Shown in pieces: positions 59,802 to 64,000 of a stretch of 64,000 bases of DNA (its first letter is position 1; each line of letters opens with the position of its first letter). The stretch lies in contig CAVNZM010000011.1 in assembly GCA_963693365.1 (NCBI GenBank), forward strand, positions 2,542,001 through 2,606,000. Reading direction: 5' to 3'. The position numbers and the translations under genes are program-made. This DNA is from Amoebidium appalachense. Lineage: Eukaryota; Ichthyosporea. The notes under the pieces were generated by a model. It was not told the DNA's origin, did not search any database, and saw nothing but the letters and a program-made list of their open reading frames with translations.

Positions 59802-60242
59802 ATGAAGGTCATTCTGCTCGCCGCTGCGTTGGCCGTTGCCTCGGGCCGCGCCACCCACCCCCGCACACAGAACTACGTCATGACATGCGGCGAGTGGGAC
59901 GCCTCCGACAATGGTGCATGCCCTGGCCACTACGACGTGTGGAGCAACAGACGGTGTGCGCGCTGGATGGGCCACGAGGTGTTCGACAAGTGCACGGTGG
60001 ATGTGTGCTGCGTGCCGCAGACAATCACACGCGCACGGCGGCAGGCCGACATTGCAGATGGCGGCGAGGAGGCCGACGACGGGCTCAAAGGCGGGTCGAC
60101 GCCCAAAAACTGCAAGGACTGGTTCTACGCCACGTACACCCACTGCCCCCCAGACACCTGGCCCACCGACACCATGCCCTGCCTGCCCTACGCCAATAAG
60201 AAGCTGCCCGTCTGCTCCATCGAATACTGCTGCAGGTCATAG
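59802..60242 (+). CDS. secreted cysteine-rich protein, two-module precursor (copy B)
   Basis: Intronless paralogue of 57981-58421 with the same 146-residue length. Only seven residues differ by eye: R/Q at 23, S/G near 30, V/I in QT-x-TRARR, E/K in the acidic linker, A/T in PTD-x-MP, V/I before EYCC and A/S at the end. All twelve module cysteines, both tryptophans of the C-x2-W motif and the RARR site are kept. The start ATG (CCAACATGAAGG) follows a pyrimidine-poor leader. The stretch from EWDASDNG to the RARR region is nearly identical at the DNA level, whereas the 5' flanks of the two genes show no similarity, pointing to recent duplication of little more than the coding unit, or to gene conversion. 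Confidence 0.88.
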   Translation: MKVILLAAALAVASGRATHPRTQNYVMTCGEWDASDNGACPGHYDVWSNRRCARWMGHEVFDKCTVDVCCVPQTITRARRQADIADGGEEADDGLKGGSTPKNCKDWFYATYTHCPPDTWPTDTMPCLPYANKKLPVCSIEYCCRS

Positions 60243-60606
60243 ATTTTTCAACTGTACATGTTAATCGATATGGACGCTCTGATGAGCTCGTATAAACTGG
60301 CACGGCCCGTAGCAATAGATAACATCGGATTTAATAGCAGTAGTAGGCATCATCTTCAAAACCTTAATATGTACGTCCATGTCGGCATACAATATTAATG
60401 ATCGTCTGGTGTTTGTAGAAGAGTATGTAACCTTGAACAGAATAAACATAAATTTGTTCATACGGTTGATGATTGTCAGCCGGCTGACCCTTAATGCAGC
60501 AAAGCATGCCCAGACACATCCGTGGGTCGAAGAATGAATAACAGCTTACAGGTCATTATATATATGCATACCATCTGAGTCTCGCACTGTGAATCTTTGC
60601 TAGATG

Positions 60607-60653
<47 letters not shown>

Positions 60654-60659
60654 CGTGTG

Positions 60660-60690
<31 letters not shown>

Positions 60691-61219
60691 TGTGTGTGTG
60701 TGTGTGCGTGTGTGTGTGTGTGTACGTGCGCGCACGCGTGCGTGACTGTGTGCTTGTGCGTGCGTGTGCGTGCATGCGCATGCGTGCGTGCGTGCGTGCG
60801 CTTGCGTGCGTGCGTGTGTGTCTGTGTCTGTGTGCGTGGGAGGGGAGGGGGGGGAAGGGGGGGAGGGAGGAGAGGGGGGGGGAGGGGAAGGGGGAGAGGT
60901 AGGGGAGCGGGGGGAGGGGGGGGGGGGGGAGGTATCTCAACAGGAAGCTAGTTAAGGCCCCGTTGCTGAGGAAATATCGGGGGAGAGGGGGGGGGGGGGG
61001 GGGGGTAGGGAGGGGGAGTGAAAGCGAGTGATCCGTCAAAAATAGTCTCCCTCCCCCCCCCCTTCCCCCTCTCCCCTCGCCCCCCTCTCCCCCTTCCCCC
61101 CCCCCCCCCCCCCCCCCCTCCCCTCCCCCCGTCTTCCCTGTCCGATCCTTTTCCCCATCCCCCCAGCTTCAGAAGTCAGGTCTTTGTAACAAGGCTTTAG
61201 TGTGTGCCCCTCCTTTCCT

Positions 61220-61250
<31 letters not shown>

Positions 61251-61716
61251 ACCACCACCACATACACATACACACCCACCCACCCACCACCAGCACCACC
61301 AGAATTACACTTAAAACAGGCTGGTTGATGACGTCAACGGTCTCTCTCTCCCCCCCCCCCCCCCCCCCTCCTCCCCCCTTTCCCCTCCCCTCCCCTTCCC
61401 CTCGGGGGCCCTCCCCCGCCCCCAGCGCAAATCTAGTTGGCAAAATACATCTTCATGACAGGTGTCCTCAGCGAGTAACCCTATAACTCCTTATTTACAG
61501 CGCACGGTTCATTCATAGTTATTTTCACCTTTGCCAGGTTTCCGGTTGTAACAAAACAGTTCAGATGCGACAATTGCCCTTCTTTGCTTCTTTTGTGCTG
61601 CTTTTCTTTCCCTAACCCAGCTAATTAACACACCCAGCACCATTACCAGTTTTGGGTGCATTTTGAGCTGTATGACCCACTTGCTCTGAGGAGTCTTCAT
61701 TGGGTCTTCCTTTTTT

Positions 61717-61779
<63 letters not shown>

Positions 61780-62347
61780 CACCACTACCACCAACACCAC
61801 CACCACCACCACCATCGGGGACAATCGCTTATGTCTCCCCTCTCCATCTCCAAACCTCAATTGCAATGAACAACTTCTGTCCGATGGGTAACCACTCCTC
61901 GTCTCACAGCCACCTGGACCCCCCCCCCCCCCCCCCCCCCCCCCCTCCCCCCCCCCCTCCCCCCACCCCGCCCCCGCCCCCACCCCCCTCGACTGCCCCT
62001 TCCCTGCGAGATAATAAATCTCCTGCCGCGACACGCTCTTCTGCAGTTCGCTGACCTACAGGCTGCGCCTTTCCCCTCCCTCCCCCTCCCCTCCCCCCCC
62101 CCCCCCCCCCCCCCCCACCCCCTCCCCCAAACCCACCATCCCCCCCCTCCCCCCCCCCCCCCCCCCCCCCCTCCACACACACACACACCCATTGGTCCAC
62201 CCACCCACCCACCCACCCCAGCGGCTGGCTGCATTCAGCCCCCGCCCCCTCCCCCCCCCCCCCCCCCCCCCCCCCCGCCGCCTTTCTCCACTCTCGGTTA
62301 AAATCTTAGCTGGTGACTGTCCCCAACAGTTCTAGGTTGCAACTATG

Positions 62348-62386
<39 letters not shown>

Positions 62387-62944
62387 CTCCTTCCCACCCT
62401 CCCCCTCCCCCTCCCCCCCCCCCTCTCCTCAGCCGATGCATTTCTCCTGACCTTCAAGTTTGTCCAGCTATCCTGGCCCCAACCCCGTTTCCCTCCCACC
62501 CTCCCTTTCTATTCCCTCCCCCATCACCCCTAATGCACATTGTTTCTTATTCTTGCACGACCGCACTCGAAGAGGCTCCCCTGTCATCGGATACGCACAA
62601 ACGTCATAGGTGAATCCCATTGGCCAAGACACAGCAAACGGATGTAATCAAGCCGATTGGCAAAATGCTTCTTGTCGAACAGCCACTGAGGCTGATGATC
62701 TAGGCCCAATCATAACATATTTTCAAAACCTCATGTCCCTTACCGTTCTTATAGCAAACCAAACTTTTCCACGGATATATATCCCGCTCACACACCCCAC
62801 CCCAACTTTCCCTCCTCCTCCTCATTGTGTCTGTCGCTACTTCAAACTTTATTTCATTTCAACCCCCCCCACCCACCCATCCACCCACCCAACCACCCAC
62901 CACCACCACCACCACCACCACCACCACCACCCACCCACCCATCC

Positions 62945-62978
<34 letters not shown>

Positions 62979-63058
62979 CCTCCCTCTTCCCCCACCGTCC
63001 CTGCATCCCCTATCCCCAACCCACCCTCTCACCCCCCCCCCCCCCCCCCCCCCCCCCG

Positions 63059-63098
<40 letters not shown>

Positions 63099-63444
63099 AC
63101 AAACCCCACCCCATCCCCTCCCACCAACACCACTCTTCTCTTGCTTTTTTGAGCCTTCGAATTTTCCAGCAATTCTCCGTCCGGTTGCCCGGTATTCCCA
63201 TTCCTGTTTTTTACCAAACGACTGGGTCAGTGGGTGGCAGTGCAGCTATGCTTTGATTGGTTTATCCATCTATTCCGGGCATGCCACTTGGTTCGTTTCC
63301 AGCCAATCCCACACACTTCACTTTGTCTCCTGAGCATGCAACTATGATGGCTGTGCCAGCCCAGTTTCTGATTGGCTGGTCAAAGGTCCCTCCCATATAT
63401 TTGAACGGATAACGACATTCCCCCCTCCCCCCTCCCACCCACCT

Positions 63445-63480
<36 letters not shown>

Positions 63481-63723
63481 CACACACACACACACACAAT
63501 CCCACCCAACCCCTCCCTGTTCCTTAGGGTCACCTGAGTATCACCTTCACCTCTTTTGTTCTCCGGCTCCACTCCTCCCCTCGTCCCTCCCCCCCCGTGT
63601 AATTTAAATCTAACTCTCGTTGACATTTCACTCCGGCCCTGTAACCACACCACCTCCCCGATAGCCTCCATCCGTCTCTAAGCATCTCAACTCAGGCTAC
63701 ACTTGTTGTAGTCTCCAGCCCCA

Positions 63724-63754
<31 letters not shown>

Positions 63755-64000
63755 CCCCCTTATCGGCCCCCCTCCCTGACTCCCCCCCCCCCCCCCCACT
63801 TAGATCAGTACGACAGACCCTCACTCGCACCTGATTGGACAATACGTGAACTGATAACGTAAAATCAGGGGGGAACAGTTTGATCCCCAAGCGACATAGA
63901 GGGGCCGTTAGGACCCCGGTAGCGGGGGGTTGTGGGAGCGGCAGCCCGCTCGTTTAGGGCCCAGACACACCTAAGGTTATAATTGTTGGGTTTATGTTTT
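60243..64000. other. G/C-run-rich region without a recognised gene
   Basis: Contains GT/GC-rich DNA (60608-60835), GGGGA satellite (60838-61005), C-rich tracts with CA or CCA (61055-61265, 61340-61420), a C run plus (CA)n (61720-61778), (CCA)n (61777-61815), C-rich tracts (61918-62290, 62350-62426, 62945-62976), a C-G-C block (63031-63098) and a C run plus (CA)n (63447-63499). Unique islands at 61430-61700, 62430-62840 and 63110-63420 carry CCAAT-type (ATTGG) motifs and a TATATTT at about 63396, which could belong to a promoter, but no exon chain is supported. Confidence 0.55.

Noticed and set aside
60270-60310. Possible hammerhead ribozyme core (CTGATGAG followed by a short stem)
   Set aside because: The required GAAA box and flanking stems are absent downstream (CTCGTATAAACTGG), so the core match looks accidental.
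61990-62060. Possible exon around CGACACGCTCTTCTGCAG on either strand
   Set aside because: AG dinucleotides and short open peptides exist on both strands, but no chain of compatible exons or recognisable motif was found.

Overview
The window is nuclear DNA from an intron-rich eukaryote. Coding information sits in short exons (36-684 nt) joined by GT-AG introns that are mostly 0.3-1.7 kb long, and between them the DNA is packed with microsatellites: G or C homopolymers up to 68 nt, long (CA)n/(GT)n arrays, GA arrays and G-rich satellites. Most long open frames are translations of these repeats (poly-CV, poly-HT, poly-G, poly-P) and are not genes. The gene set (coactosin-type ADF-H protein, three-KH poly(C)-binding-type protein, eIF2B-delta, PhyH dioxygenase, C2H2 zinc-finger protein) suggests a protist or early-branching opisthokont-like lineage. 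I cannot place it more precisely.

Layout: 1-5176 microsatellites with one possible terminal exon (4778-4834); 5177-10655 (-) phytanoyl-CoA-dioxygenase family gene, 11 exons; 10656-12772 inverted repeat, (GA)n and a G68 tract; 12773-18554 (+) 7-exon gene with CAP-like N-terminal repeats, an EAKEKAER repeat and a C-terminal coactosin domain; 19768-24094 (-) three-KH RNA-binding protein; 24677-25134 foldback element; 27617-29430 (-) decayed non-LTR retrotransposon; 31458-37186 (-) coiled-coil plus six C2H2 fingers; 37833-48533 (+) eIF2B delta subunit, 12 exons; 50113-54224 (+) small basic DUF2423/LLPH-like protein; 57981-60242 a head-to-head pair of 95% identical secreted cysteine-rich proteins with a small secreted-type ORF between them; 60243-64000 G/C-rich repeats without a recognised gene.

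All exon joins given keep the reading frame and rebuild family motifs. The one exception is eIF2B-delta, where a G6 run in the last exon puts the conserved C-terminus one base out of frame.

The most unusual feature is a family of roughly 120-185 bp repeats found only inside introns (full and partial copies in five genes). Every copy is oriented with the transcription of its host gene. The 3' end is a branchpoint-like motif followed by a C/T tract, and in three cases this runs directly into the AG of an exon. This resembles an introner-like element. A second theme is that the microsatellites are polar with respect to splicing: (GT)n/G-runs tend to follow donors and C-runs/(CA)n tend to precede acceptors, often supplying the CAG itself.
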